A stretch of DNA of 64,000 bases from contig NW_022985075.1 in NCBI RefSeq assembly GCF_010015585.1, positions 124,001 through 188,000 on the forward strand, in the 5' to 3' direction. Each line of letters starts with the position of its first letter. The first letter of the stretch is position 1. Source of the stretch: Eremomyces bilateralis CBS 781.70 (lineage: Eukaryota > Ascomycota > Dothideomycetes > Eremomycetales > Eremomycetaceae). The notes beneath the pieces were generated by a model. The model had not been told where the DNA came from. It searched no databases and saw only the letters and a program-made list of their open reading frames with translations. The position numbers and the translations under genes were made by a program. This document shows, in pieces, positions 27,682 to 38,129 of this stretch.

Positions 27682-29450
27682 ATGGCCGGCTCTTTGCCTC
27701 TTTATGATTGGCGTATTCTGCTGCTTATGGGTAACTGGAGCTTTGGATGCTGCTGGAAAGCAAACAAGGCAGACGGTATCCACTTGTATGGATTTCTTTT
27801 CCCTCGTGTGGATGGGTGCTAACCTTTGTAGACTCTGATCTGGCAAAACAGGCTGCAGCTGCCCATCGCCGCATCAGGCGAAGTGGTGGAGCCCATGGAC
27901 ATTGCGGAGAAAGCGATGATGATGATGATGACGATGAGGACGAATTTGACTATGATACGCCGTGGCATATAGCTGCTGTCGGGATCATCTTCGCCATTAG
28001 CACGTCCTCTGCTTGTTTCCCTATGATTGTGAAGACATACCCAAGACTTCGGGTTCCCACGTCTTTTCTTTTCTTTGCTCGTCACTTCGGGACCGGAGTG
28101 CTACTCGCAGCGGCGTTTGTTCATCTCCTCACCGAAGCGTTCGTCTCATTGACAAGCAAATGTCTCTCCGACTATTGGACCAAGAGGTACCCCTCAACAG
28201 CAGGCGCCGTCTGTCTTGGGGCGATTCTTCTCGTCACACTCGTAGAGATGATCTTCAGTCCGAATCGTCATCTCATCCGAGAGAAAGTCCAATACATCGA
28301 GGAGCTTGATGAATCGAGATCCAGCCAGGACGAGGCGGTGTTTCGTCTAAAAGAGATCAATATTGGTCACAAACTCGAAATTCCGGACTATCTTAGAAGC
28401 TATGCAAATGAAGCTGGAACGCATCATACGCACCATCGCCGAACTTTTTTCCGCAGGAGCAGCGGCATATTTGGAGGTCACCTTGAGCTTCCTCGATTTA
28501 GCAGGATCAATCATGGTCCTGGGATCCGAAAAAGTCACACAGCATGGCGTGACAGTTACCATCCGCGTTTCGGAGGAGCCTATCATCCCCCGCTTCCTCG
28601 ATCGAGCCACCACCACACCCATCGGGCCCCGATAAGTGGCCTTGGCACTGGCAACTTCAATCGGAACTCAACAAGCATCGGAAAAGGGCTAGATGACTTT
28701 ATAGAAAATGCGAAGAGACAAAATTATGAATTGGACGAAATTAAGAAGGCAAGGAAGAGCCGCCAGTCAACTAGGTTTCAAGGAGCTATAAACGAGAGCC
28801 AAGAAGACCTGGTCCAACCACAAGAGATGCCAAATGAGCGAAAGCTAAAGGTTACGGAGGTTGAAAGCAACTTTGAGTCGATCCCATTGTCACCAGAGCA
28901 GAAGTTCCAAAGGATGAGAGTCCAAGTCACGATGCTGGAGATGGGTGTTCTCTTCCATGGGATCTTCATCGGAATGTCTCTCAGTGTCGCAGTTGGCATG
29001 GAATTTAACATGTTCCTCGTTGCCTTCGGGTTTCACCAATTGTTCGAGGGGTTGGCTCTAGGCTCACGAATCGCGGCATTGCCGTGGCCGAAAGGTTCGA
29101 AAAAGCCGTGGTTGATGTGTTTATCATACGGAGCAACGTAAGTCTTCCCCTGCTTCACACTTTCACATCGTCCAGACACTCATGATTCTAGTGCGCCGGT
29201 CGGCCAGGCACTTGGAGTAGCCACTCATTCAGCGTATGACCCAAGCTCAGACACCGGGCTCATCTTGGTCGGAATCTTCAATGCTATTTCATCTGGACTC
29301 CTGATCTATGCTGCTCTCGTCGAGCTTCTGTCCGAAGACTTTTTGAGCGACGAAAGTTGGCGTGTTTTGCGAGGGGCTCGACGTAGCTTTGCGTTCTTTA
29401 TGGTATTTCTGGGTGCTTTCTTAATGTCTTTGGTTGCGGCGTGGGCGTAA
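27682..29450 (+). CDS. ZIP family metal transporter with long acidic and His-rich regions
   Basis: Exons 27682-27775, 27832-29137 and 29192-29450 are in phase and give about 552 aa. The start ATG has a good context (ACCATGG); a second reading frame from 27401 is open but has the wrong phase for the first intron. N-terminal features are NKAD, a run of Asp residues (GAT repeats at 27917-27940) and TM1. RHFGTGVLLAAAFVHLL marks TM2-3. A cytosolic loop of about 200 residues holds His clusters (THHTHHRR, SSHHHTHRAP). TM4-5 carry LFHGIFIG and the metal-site motif HQLFEGLALGSRIAAL; three more TMs follow. It transports Zn2+ or a related divalent metal into the cytosol; whether it sits in the plasma membrane or an organelle is not visible. 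It lies 8 kb from the nicotianamine synthase. Confidence 0.88.
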
Positions 29451-30105
29451 CTGCTGGGGTGTGCGCGCAACGATGGAAACCACTGAAGTCGTTTGACGAC
29501 AAGAGTTAAACTTGAATAATATCTCCTCCAGTCCACACCAAACGGTTAGGATAATGATTCGGTGGCATCGTAGTACACGATGCGGAAGACCAAAGACACT
29601 AGAGGGCTGCCGCGTTTTGTACAGCAGAACAGAGAAAGAATATCTTGTGTTCTCTATGAGTAGATAATGAAATTAATGAATTATTAGTAGTATATAGTAG
29701 AAGAGACCTCAATAGGTACCTTTGATCAATTTGAGACAACCATCAAGAATAGGAAGATCGTAGTTTGCGAGACTAGTAGAGTTCGCTGTAGAGATAGATT
29801 GCGAAGCCAAGCGTATTGGGCTTGATTGCCCAACCTCCTGCAAAAGAACGACTGCACTGTGCTCAAAACGGGACGGACAGTGACAGGTTGAGAAGGGTAG
29901 CAGAAACCGTTCCGAGGGTATCCAGAGGGCGCACCTAATATGTACGGCCGCCGGACTCTTCTGGACTTCCACCTATCGCGTCCGCCATATATATATCATT
30001 AAAAATTTTGCGGACAGCAGTGGAGCCGTTTAATGGATAAAAGATGATCGTCGGGTTCTTTTACTCATACCTTTCGGTTTCATTGAGGGCAGACGGGGAG
30101 GCATA
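29451..30105. other. Intergenic, nothing recognised
   Basis: This contains the 3' flank of the ZIP gene, AT-rich around 29.65-29.70 and 29.99-30.02 kb, up to a small inverted-repeat element. No gene was found. Confidence 0.45.
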
Positions 30106-30390
30106 CGGAGGTCCATTTCAAAAGTTATTGCTCGCCAAGAAAGGGGCTTGATTATATAAGCCGTTCGAAAGCCGATAGCACGGCGTGCACGGGCAGTAGG
30201 GTGCCTAGCCAACGGGCGGGTACTACACGCGGTAAATCGAATGTCCGGCGCCCTTGCCTCGAATTAGGCTCTATAAAATCTGAATTAAATGCCCAGTTGA
30301 TAGGCAGTCCAATGCCCGTGGGCTTCTCGAAGCTGCTTATATAATCACGCCACTTCCTTGGCGAGCAATAACTTTTGAAATGGACCTCGG
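30106..30390. mobile_element. MITE (miniature inverted-repeat element) flanked by TA
   Basis: The left arm starting CGGAGGTCCATTTCAAAAG and the reverse complement of the right arm starting CCGAGGTCCATTTCAAAAG match over about 70 bp with few differences, including TTATTGCTCGCCAAG and TGATTATATAAGC. The 285-bp element has no coding capacity and is bordered by TA on both sides (30104-30105 and 30391-30392), the target duplication made by Tc1/mariner-type transposases. It lies 191 bp upstream of the alpha/beta hydrolase ATG. The moderate divergence of the arms suggests it is not very recent. Confidence 0.75.
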
Positions 30391-30581
30391 TATAACGAAC
30401 GGATATCGGACCGGAAGTCCGCCATGCACGTGACCACGGCTGAGAGCCGTCATGTGACGTCATATATATCAGGCTGTGAGGACGTAGCTACATAGTACAG
30501 AATTCGGGTTCATTCCTGCATTACGAATCAAGATTGACATAGTGGGCTATTAGAACTAAATAGACTCGCTCATCCCCCCGT

Positions 30582-31571
30582 ATGGACGAACCTGTAACTG
30601 AGCTGGTGCGACCATGCTTTTCGTTCATAACTCCTGGCAACCAGGTTGAGCAGAAAGACTCGTACATGATTATAAACCAAGGCTATGTTCATTTCATCAG
30701 CCCTACCACGCCATTATCATTTCCAGATGAAGCACATCCCCAGCGTCCACTGCTATTTCTCCATGGTGGAGGGCTTACATCTACCGTTTATACAACGCCA
30801 CTCCATCATTCGACGCAGACATGGGCTACGCTGTCCGCCGACTCAGGCCGGCCAACATATCTCCTAGACTTCCCGGATAGTGGCCACTCACAGCGGCCGC
30901 CGTCCAAGTTCCGCACGCTTGAGGAAGGCTTCGGACCCCTAGAGCATCGAACGGCAGCGGAGGCATGGTCCATGTTTCGCCTCGGACCGGCGGAAGGTCT
31001 CGCGTCCCGTAAAACGTGGGAGCGGAGCAAGTTCCCTGGGGAAGCCTTTGACGACTTAGTAGCTATGCAGGCAGCGCGGAGGCGAGGTCCTGGTGTAGAT
31101 GACCTGGAAGCTCGAGCCGTTATAGATGCGGTGAACCGCATAGGCGAATGTGACGTATTGGCTCATAGTCATGGCGCTGTGGTTTTACTGATCGCCCTGA
31201 AAATGATGGATGAGATGAACGATGACAGCAAAGTCTTAGTACGAGACGTGGTACTGGTGGAACCTGGTCCAACCGGGGACGGAGACATGCTCAAGCAATC
31301 ATCGAGTATTGGCAGAACACTGGTAATTTGGGGAGATTTGGTGGATAAGTTCCCAGGGTCTGTGGCTGCATGGGATCGGGTCAAGAGCGGCTACAAGTCA
31401 AACACCGCAGAGGAGTTAGTACTTCCCCAGCTTGGAATCATGGGAAACTCACATGTGATGATGCTGGATACCAATGCTGCGCAGATTATGGACATCATTC
31501 TGCAATGGCTCGATAACCACACGATTCAAGGCGCTCCATGTCTGGATGTGGGGAAGAAAATTCCGCAATAA
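30582..31571 (+). CDS. Alpha/beta hydrolase fold protein
   Basis: A single exon of 329 aa. The oxyanion-hole motif LFLHGGG occurs near residue 60, an aspartate-containing strand YLLDFPDSGHS near 95, the nucleophile elbow DVLAHSHGAVV near 195 (Ala-His-Ser-His-Gly rather than the standard Gly-x-Ser-x-Gly), and a probable catalytic His in GNSHVMMLD near 290. There is no signal peptide or TM segment, so it is probably cytosolic. The fold is clear, but the substrate (ester, epoxide or other) is not. A MITE sits in its promoter region. Its stop codon is 200 bp from the stop of the convergent BAR-SH3 gene. Confidence 0.85.
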   Translation: MDEPVTELVRPCFSFITPGNQVEQKDSYMIINQGYVHFISPTTPLSFPDEAHPQRPLLFLHGGGLTSTVYTTPLHHSTQTWATLSADSGRPTYLLDFPDSGHSQRPPSKFRTLEEGFGPLEHRTAAEAWSMFRLGPAEGLASRKTWERSKFPGEAFDDLVAMQAARRRGPGVDDLEARAVIDAVNRIGECDVLAHSHGAVVLLIALKMMDEMNDDSKVLVRDVVLVEPGPTGDGDMLKQSSSIGRTLVIWGDLVDKFPGSVAAWDRVKSGYKSNTAEELVLPQLGIMGNSHVMMLDTNAAQIMDIILQWLDNHTIQGAPCLDVGKKIPQ

Positions 31572-31771
31572 GCCAAGCACACGGTCAACGGAGGAAATGA
31601 ATATAAGAAAGCAGCATGGACATAATAGCTTGAAACACAACAGATACTATTTCCCCCTCTCAAACAACGTATCCTAGATTTGAATACACCAAACATTATA
31701 TCCTAAACCGCCATTCATAAACATCGAGGACTGTGCTGCAGTCGAGGCGTTAGCAGCGTATCATTTCCACG

Positions 31772-33407
31772 TTACTTGCAGTAATTGGCCGGAAAACTCC
31801 CTCTCACGCCTCCTAGCTCTCCTTCCCACCAATCAATATTGCTCTTCGTCCTCTTCAAAACCCGGATCCTATCCCCTTCGCGGAAGCTCAAGTCCTCATT
31901 CCCATCACCGTCGAAATCATACAGCGCGACCACATAGTCCGCCGGTTGCTGTAAATTCGGTTTCTTCTTCGGCGGGGGTGGTGGGGGCTTCTTCTTCGCC
32001 GCAGCAATGGCGGCGGCGGCCGACGTCGTGGCTCCGGGGGTGGTAGGTGGGAAATAGCCTACGGAAGAGGCCGAAGGAATGCGGTTGATGGGCGCAGCGG
32101 ACGGGACGCGGCCGTAATAGTTGCCATACGATCCCAGCTGCTCCAGCGTGGACGGTGTGGAAGGAGATGTGCCCGTGGACGCGTGCGATTGGTGGCTAGT
32201 CGTCGGTGAAAGGAGGTTGCTGGATGCCTGTCTCGATAAGGAGGGGATCTTTGGTTTCGGTCCAGGTTCCGATGGAGCGGACTGCGAGCCGTAGGAGCTC
32301 ACCTTGCTCAATGGCGGCGACGGTTGTGCAGGCTGGTCACTGGGCTTTCGCGAGAAGCCATTCCGAATGTTGAAGCCACCTTTTCCCCTTTCATTCTCAT
32401 GTGACCTGGACTTTCCTGTCTGAACCGATTTTCCGTGAGCGATCATCATTAGATTGGATTCGATTTCCCTGCATATCGGCGTGAATGCACTATGGAATGC
32501 CCGGAGGATCACTTCCACCTCTGGGGGTGGAGACTCGAATCCATAATCTTGACAGAAGTTGTGGAGCGAGGTGTAAAGGTGGCCTAGAAGCGCATTTTGG
32601 ACCAGTATTTGAGCATTGAGAAGGTGTGGAAGCATCGAGAACGCCCCATGGACGACCCCAGGGAGGCTACTCTTGAGCCTGTCATCGGCGACTTCATAGT
32701 CCTGGATAATGTGAGCACTTCACCAACAATATATGAGAAGGTTGGTTGCTCACGGCGGATGCTCGTTCCAGATCAACCTCATTTTTCTGTAATGAAACAT
32801 TCTCTCGATCCGATCGCTTGGTCTTGCTTCGTAGAGACTCACACCGGCTGTTGTATCGTTCATAGTCCAGCTGCAGGAGCATTAGCTCCAGGTATGACTT
32901 AATATGACGACGTAGCCACATACCTTTTTATTGTCCCGGTTTTTGATGACTTTCTTCATGAATTTGATCGATTCCTTCGTTTCCCTGGCAGGGTTGACAA
33001 TTCTGGTTTCCACCATCTGCAGCTCCTCCACCATCTCTTGCCGCAGTTCGGCGTATGTTTCCTTTAGGGTCGAGGTTCGCCCCATCTGCTCCTCCAGCGT
33101 TTCGGCGGGGATGTGAGTTTGGCCGGAGCAGTCTGGAGCGGCAATGGGTTTGTATATGGCCTCCAGCTCTGCTAGAATCGCCGATTGTCGCATGAGGATG
33201 TCGGACCATGCATCTCGCCATGCTTTCGATGCATCGATGAGCTATTTGCTGGTCAGCACCATCGCAAAACGATTTAATAGAGATGGAAACACGTACAGTA
33301 GTAAGCATACGATCCGCCTCTTCAAACTCATGAATTAAAATGTTCACTTGCGCGTCGCCCGCTGTCCGCGGCATGAAAGCGCCCACCTTCCGTTGCATTC
33401 GCTGCAT
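31772..33407 (-). CDS. BAR-SH3 domain protein (amphiphysin/Rvs167-like)
   Basis: Four phase-0 exons, 33297-33407, 32924-33241, 32754-32870 and 31772-32701, give 491 aa. The N-terminal half is an alpha-helical BAR region (MQRMQRKVGAFM, then LIDASKAWRDAW, LDYERYNSR and YEVADDRLKSSLP) expected to bind curved membranes. A Ser/Pro-rich linker with a polyproline run follows (KKKPPPPPPKKK), and an SH3 domain ends the protein (VVALYDFDGDGNEDLSFREG through WWEGELGGVRGSFPANYC). It resembles the second class of fungal BAR-SH3 proteins rather than Rvs167 itself, whose N-terminus differs. The expected role is endocytosis and actin-patch membrane remodelling at the cell cortex. The start is the first ATG of exon 1; a small 5' exon cannot be excluded. 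Confidence 0.87.
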
Positions 33408-33963
33408 CTTGAACGCTGGTTGTCGTGTCGGTGACGGAGACGCAAAATACTGGGCCGGTACGAGATGCAACTTCAATTAAGAAATTCACGTTCTTCGAAC
33501 GGACCACAGTAGGTATCATAGACTGATAATAGATGATTCATAGAAGGAGTCAGAGCAATTTCAAGGACAACCAGCACCTTGACCCCAACTTGACCGGTGG
33601 CACGTTCATCTGCCAACCACTGGACATTTCGGCTTGTGCTTCGGGGAAGTTTCAGGACCGAGAACCTTGTCAAAATGATGATGAGTCGCACCACAAGTCA
33701 AGTGGCGCAACAGTGAGAATCAATAACCAATTATGCCAGCTAAAAATAGTGTATTCATGCCATGATGCGAGGATCACTAGAAGATAAAAGAGATACAAAT
33801 ATGTCGACGACGTGTGAACGAATGCGCAAATAAACAGCAGACCATCGGTACGCAAATGCGGAGGAGTAAATCCACTTTCTAAGATCGCACGATTGAATTT
33901 CATTTTGTTTTTACAGGCAGTGATCGAATGCATGGCTGCTATGGATACATGTAGTCGTGCGGT
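33408..33963. other. Intergenic, nothing recognised
   Basis: This is the promoter of the BAR-SH3 gene and the 3' flank of the acinus-like gene. Both neighbours are on the minus strand. No repeat or RNA was found. Confidence 0.45.
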
Positions 33964-35808
33964 TTACCTCCCTCGATACCCTCCGTGTGGAGGTCCTCGT
34001 CTTCCACGACCACCACCACGAGGGAATCCGCCCGGTGCTCGATCCCCAAATCGAGGACGATGTTCGCCGGAGTCGACCAGTGTGTCGCCATCCTCAAAGG
34101 TGTACCGTCGCAAGCTTTCTGGGGAATCCCGGAGTCCCCTAGCCCAACGACTGCTCTCGGCCCTATCAAACTCGTCCAATCTCTTCTGCGCCAGCTCTTC
34201 GTCGACTGGATGATAATACAGCTTTGGCTTCGCAGTGGTCGACGGGAAGAGCGCATCGAGAGCAACGAAGCTCTTCCCGGTCGCCTCTGGCTGAGGCGGT
34301 GCGGCCGACCTCGAACTAGAGGGTTCACCTAGAGGGCTAAGTTTATTAGGTGCCGCTCCGTACAAAGGAAGGCGATCTCGGAGATCAGAATGTCTTCGTG
34401 GAGGTGCTGCGCCAGCATCCTGCAGTTCTGCATGCACTGTCCCGTCGTCACTTCTCTCGTACGTCACTTCCCACCGCTTGGCACCTCGTCCACCGCCGGT
34501 TTCGTATGCAATCTCCATCTCGATCCATTGCTCGACCTTGTCTTCAGGAATAAAGTCGACCCACAAGGGCTTGCGATCCCGCTCGGTCGGCCAGACCCGA
34601 TCATGGAGTGACGCACGAACACGGGCAGCTTGGTTGGAGGTGGAAAACAGGACGAAGGCGTGCGTGCGGATGGGATCGATATGGAATTTGACGATAATGT
34701 CTGATGGCGACTCGGAGGGGACATCCTCTCCATGGGATGGCGGTGTCGCCAGACGGATGAGGTGATTCTTGAGTGCTGGCAGCTGTAATGGGCGCATCAG
34801 GTTCCGAATATAGATGGCCGGGGTGGCCGGGTGAAGCGCGGGTGCGATCTCCATTTCATCCTGTTCCACGCTTGGAGCTAGAGTAGGGTCCCCAGGGGCG
34901 TTGAAGAGCTCTCGATAACGTGCATCCTTCCCAGACATTCTGGGTGATTCTTCTAGGGCTTGACGAGATGTACTGGTCTCAAAGTCTTCGACTTTTCGAA
35001 GTTCTTCTTCTGCAGTATCCACATGTTGCTTTGTAGAAGTATCTGGCTGGGGGGTGGGTTCCTTTTGGGCTTCCTTCGATTCGTCAGATGCCTTGGGTTC
35101 GACATGTTCGGCTGGTGTAGGACCGGCTGGAATGTTTTCTTGCAGTTCTTGAAGTTGAATATCTTCCATGGAATCGACCTGCGTCTCCACCACTTTGTCC
35201 TCAGCAAGATGAACCGCGCCGGTTTCTTCATCACTCTGCTTGAGCTTCTTGGCGACGACCTCAGCAGGGATGGGTGGCGTTACGCTTCTCCTCTTTCGTT
35301 TCCGACTCTCCTCAGTATCCGACGCTTGCGCTGACGACGTAGGGATATGCGGCTCTTTCACATCTTCTGGTAAGGTAGGCGGTGGTTCTAGACTCGGTAG
35401 TGGAGTTTGCGACAAGGCTGACCGTGGAGCATCACTGGGCTGTGAACTCCCTTCTAGTGGAGCTGAAGTAGTCTCCGCAGGTTGTTTTTGCGCAGCACCG
35501 GGCAGTTCTCTCTCCTTAGGGACCTCCGCAGGAGGTTCGATATCAGTTGGTGCTGCAGATGCTGCTCCCTCCGGGCCTTGGGGACCGGCTTCAGCAGCCT
35601 TGGTGGTCGAGCCAGCAGCTTCTGCGGCGACAGCCTCGTCCGGCTGCTGCGGCGCATTGGGATCGACTTGTGTCGGGGCTTTTTCACGATCGTCTTGTTC
35701 GAGGCGGTCAATGAATTGTTGTTTGCGCGTCAGACCGGTGGCAGGAATGCCACGATCCTTGAGGACGGCGCGGAGATTGACGACGGTGAGTTTTGCGTAA
35801 CCGGACAT
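33964..35808 (-). CDS. SAP domain RNA-binding protein, acinus-like
   Basis: One exon of 614 aa, starting at the ATG at 35806-35808, which places the SAP domain at the very N-terminus (KLTVVNLRAVLKDRGIPATG, residues about 6-40). A long acidic, Glu/Pro-rich stretch contains a basic nuclear signal (RKRKRRSVTPP). An RRM-like domain follows near 330-425 (IYIRNLMRPLQ; THAFVLFSTSNQAARVRASL; PLWVDFIPEDKVEQW). The segment FVALDALFPSTTAKPKLYYH near 515 corresponds to the RNPS1-SAP18 binding motif of acinus, and the tail is Arg/Gly-rich. In animals acinus belongs to the ASAP complex that binds spliced mRNA. A role in splicing or mRNP assembly in the nucleus is inferred by similarity. The frame is open upstream of the chosen ATG to 36051. 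Confidence 0.87.
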   Translation of the reverse strand: MSGYAKLTVVNLRAVLKDRGIPATGLTRKQQFIDRLEQDDREKAPTQVDPNAPQQPDEAVAAEAAGSTTKAAEAGPQGPEGAASAAPTDIEPPAEVPKERELPGAAQKQPAETTSAPLEGSSQPSDAPRSALSQTPLPSLEPPPTLPEDVKEPHIPTSSAQASDTEESRKRKRRSVTPPIPAEVVAKKLKQSDEETGAVHLAEDKVVETQVDSMEDIQLQELQENIPAGPTPAEHVEPKASDESKEAQKEPTPQPDTSTKQHVDTAEEELRKVEDFETSTSRQALEESPRMSGKDARYRELFNAPGDPTLAPSVEQDEMEIAPALHPATPAIYIRNLMRPLQLPALKNHLIRLATPPSHGEDVPSESPSDIIVKFHIDPIRTHAFVLFSTSNQAARVRASLHDRVWPTERDRKPLWVDFIPEDKVEQWIEMEIAYETGGGRGAKRWEVTYERSDDGTVHAELQDAGAAPPRRHSDLRDRLPLYGAAPNKLSPLGEPSSSRSAAPPQPEATGKSFVALDALFPSTTAKPKLYYHPVDEELAQKRLDEFDRAESSRWARGLRDSPESLRRYTFEDGDTLVDSGEHRPRFGDRAPGGFPRGGGRGRRGPPHGGYRGR

Positions 35809-36289
35809 GACGAAGCTCAAGTAAACTCCAATTGGAGGGATGTGAAATGGGACGAAGGGTGCCACATCTGGGCCTTTGGGAAATGCTAAGTTTGTTGACG
35901 GTAGAGATGAGAAATTGTGTCTGAACTGTACAAAGCACTGAGCATCAATCACTGCGTGGAGGGATGCATCAGCCAACAATTTAATACATGATGCAGCAAT
36001 GCGACGCGTCCTTGCGACTGGGGAATTTGGATGCGCTAACAGCGAATGCAATGCAACCGGAAGGCCACAAGGCGATAAGATTTTAAAACCTGAAGTGCGA
36101 CTGGACTGACTGACTTATGAGTCGTGACTGACAGGGATTTCTAGGCTCCTGCTACAGTATAGGCAAGTGGGGCAAGCCACAATCACAGCCACGTCACGTG
36201 CATCGATTTCGTTAGCGCATTCTTTCGTAGTTTCCCACCGAAAGTCCGAAACCTAGAGGAATCTGACTCCCAATGCGCCGATTCCAACC
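35809..36289. other. Intergenic, nothing recognised
   Basis: This is the promoter region of the acinus-like gene. It contains a CACGTG-like motif (cgtcacgtgc near 36193). No gene was found. Confidence 0.4.
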
Positions 36290-37234
36290 TCATGCGGCGT
36301 ATTCTACCGAATTCGAACATGCATCCACAGTATTTGAGAAGAATCTAGCTTTGGATCCTTCATCTTGATCGGCTTTCACAGATTTCCTCTTCCTGGGTTT
36401 AGGGGTTGGCTTCGAAGGTACGTCCGGGCTAGGATCCTCAAGGGGCATTCCATTTAGTGTAGTTTCCTCAACTGTGGGGGTGCCGACCGGCGCCTCTTCC
36501 TGATGAATGGGAATATGAGAATATATGACATCGATTCTTTGCATCGGCTCAAGAAATTTGATGACCACGATTCCTTTGCAGTCAAACTGATCTCCTTCAC
36601 CTAATTACAGTGTTTTGTCACCCGGGTTCGATTCCATGAAATTAGATATGTATTATCCAAGCCCCCGTATTCCTCACCATCTTGAAGATTAGTCTCCGTT
36701 CTCTGTTCTTTTAGCCCTCCTGGTCCTCGAGCGTGCAACTAGAGATGATTTGCATAGAAACTTGTAGCAAAAAGCGCTAATGGCTTGGTTCTGCCACTCG
36801 TGCGACTTTTGGTAGGCAAAATCATCCCCCTTATCTATGCCTGCGATCAACGACTTTAAGACTGCTTTCCGCATTTCAAGCTTCTGTTCCTCGCTCTTGA
36901 AGTCGGAGACCACATCTTCCACCGAAATTGATGGGGGAATGTCGAAGTCCCATGTGGTTCTAGGTGTCCCGTCCGGGCTTTTGGTGGTTGATGCTGCCTC
37001 TGCAGCCGGGTTGCTGGCATCGAACACGACCTCAGTAGTAAAGGATGCCTGGAACAGCACGCTCTCGGGGATTAAACTCTGAGTCGCATTCTGGTGAAGA
37101 TGCTCCAGCAACAACTGGAGCTGGTCCAGGGATTCACAAGGATACAGCACTTTTGGCTCGGGAGCGGCGGTTTTCACGGCGATTTTCACGGCGGTTTTCC
37201 TCTCTGCCTTCGCATCACTGGCAGTACCATTCAT
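36290..37234 (-). CDS. Hypothetical protein, exon structure unresolved
   Basis: Two minus-strand open segments look coding. The first, from the ATG at 37232-37234 to a stop at 36689, gives 181 aa with charged helices (WDFDIPPSISVEDVVSDF, then KSEEQKLEMRKAVLKSLIAG). The second ends at 36290 and encodes FDCKGIVVIKFLEPMQRIDV, followed by a Pro/Lys-rich tail with a PKPRKRKSVK nuclear-type signal. A TAATTAG acceptor near 36602 could begin the second, but I found no convincing donor in phase, so they may be one gene or two. I recognise no family. It is divergent from the Zn2Cys6 relic, whose frame starts about 40 bp away. Confidence 0.45.
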
Positions 37235-37275
37235 TTGGGTACCGGCCGTGAAACGGCGGAGGATGAACAGCTTCA

Positions 37276-37949
37276 GTGCACAGGAACCAACGCCACGGAA
37301 GAGAGTCGGCCCCATCAAAGGATGCAACATCACCATCCTCGTCAAGATCCAAGCCTCAAACCTCGCCGAAGAAAAGTAGCAGTCAACCGAAAACCGGACA
37401 GCCCAATGCTTTTGCTCCCCCTAGCATTGAAAGACTCGAATCTGCCAATCAAGAAATACCCGGCAGCGCAAAGCCGGCCTCAATACCTGCCAAGGGTGCA
37501 CCGAAAGCCAGTGCGAAATCCTCGAAATCTCAGTCCACCAACCCAGATGCCAACTCGCGCTCGAAGACTGGCTGCTTTGAGTGCAAGGTTCGGAAACGAA
37601 AGGTGAGAAAAGCGTCCGCAACTTACGTCCTATGCAACCAATCATCTCTTCTATAGTGTGATGAGGCGAGACCAATTTGTAGCGTCTGTAGAAAGCGAAT
37701 TGAACGTGCAAATACCCGGGTAAGCAGCGAAGATTTTGAAGTCCAAGCGCTTCCTCTGGTATCAACCATGGGATGTGTATGCTCCAATCCACCGAGTGGC
37801 TTGATACCGTGGCCGGTGTCTGGTGATTGCACCTCGAGAAAGAGCGTGATGTGAGAATCCAGGGCTGCTCGCTTGGCTTGCTCGCGGCGATGCTACATGA
37901 TGAGCGGGTAACGGACGTTTGCAAGGGAGCATCATGGGGACTGCCATAG
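37276..37949 (+). pseudogene. Zn2Cys6 transcription factor relic with frameshift in the zinc cluster
   Basis: A Ser/Lys/Pro-rich leader (no in-frame ATG seen) runs into TGCFECKVRKRK, an intron (GTGAGA donor, TATAG acceptor at about 37657), then CDEARPICSVCRKR. In this frame the sixth zinc-binding Cys is missing. One base-step away the text reads TCKYPG, the usual end of such clusters, and the spacing from CRKR is one base short of a whole codon, so a 1-bp deletion is the simplest reading. Further plausible coding pieces follow in other frames (RFLWYQPWDVYAPIH; LGLLAAMLHDERVTDVCKGA) with stops between them, and the usual long C-terminal regulatory domain is absent. It is therefore a decayed fungal transcription factor. 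A sequencing error at the frameshift alone would not explain the short 3' end. Confidence 0.6.
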
Positions 37950-38129
37950 CTTACCGTGCTGGATTTCCCCGGGGATTTAATGTGATATGATATGGGCGTA
38001 GGGAAATAAAACCGCATAAAATACTAGGCGGCATTACGTTGCGGAAAGCGGCCCCATGAAGCAACGGAGTATACTGTATTTATACCGATCTGATAATCGG
38101 CAAGTGGTATCTATTTCCTCACCTTTACT

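Noticed and set aside
27401-27838. Alternative N-terminus for the second ZIP gene from an ATG at 27401
   Set aside because: The frame is open but reaches the first intron in phase 0, while the next exon needs phase 1. The ATG at 27682 fits and has a better context.
36625-36635. Perfect tRNA B-box-like GGTTCGATTCC
   Set aside because: No A-box at the right distance and the flanking bases cannot form a T-stem, so it is not a tRNA gene.
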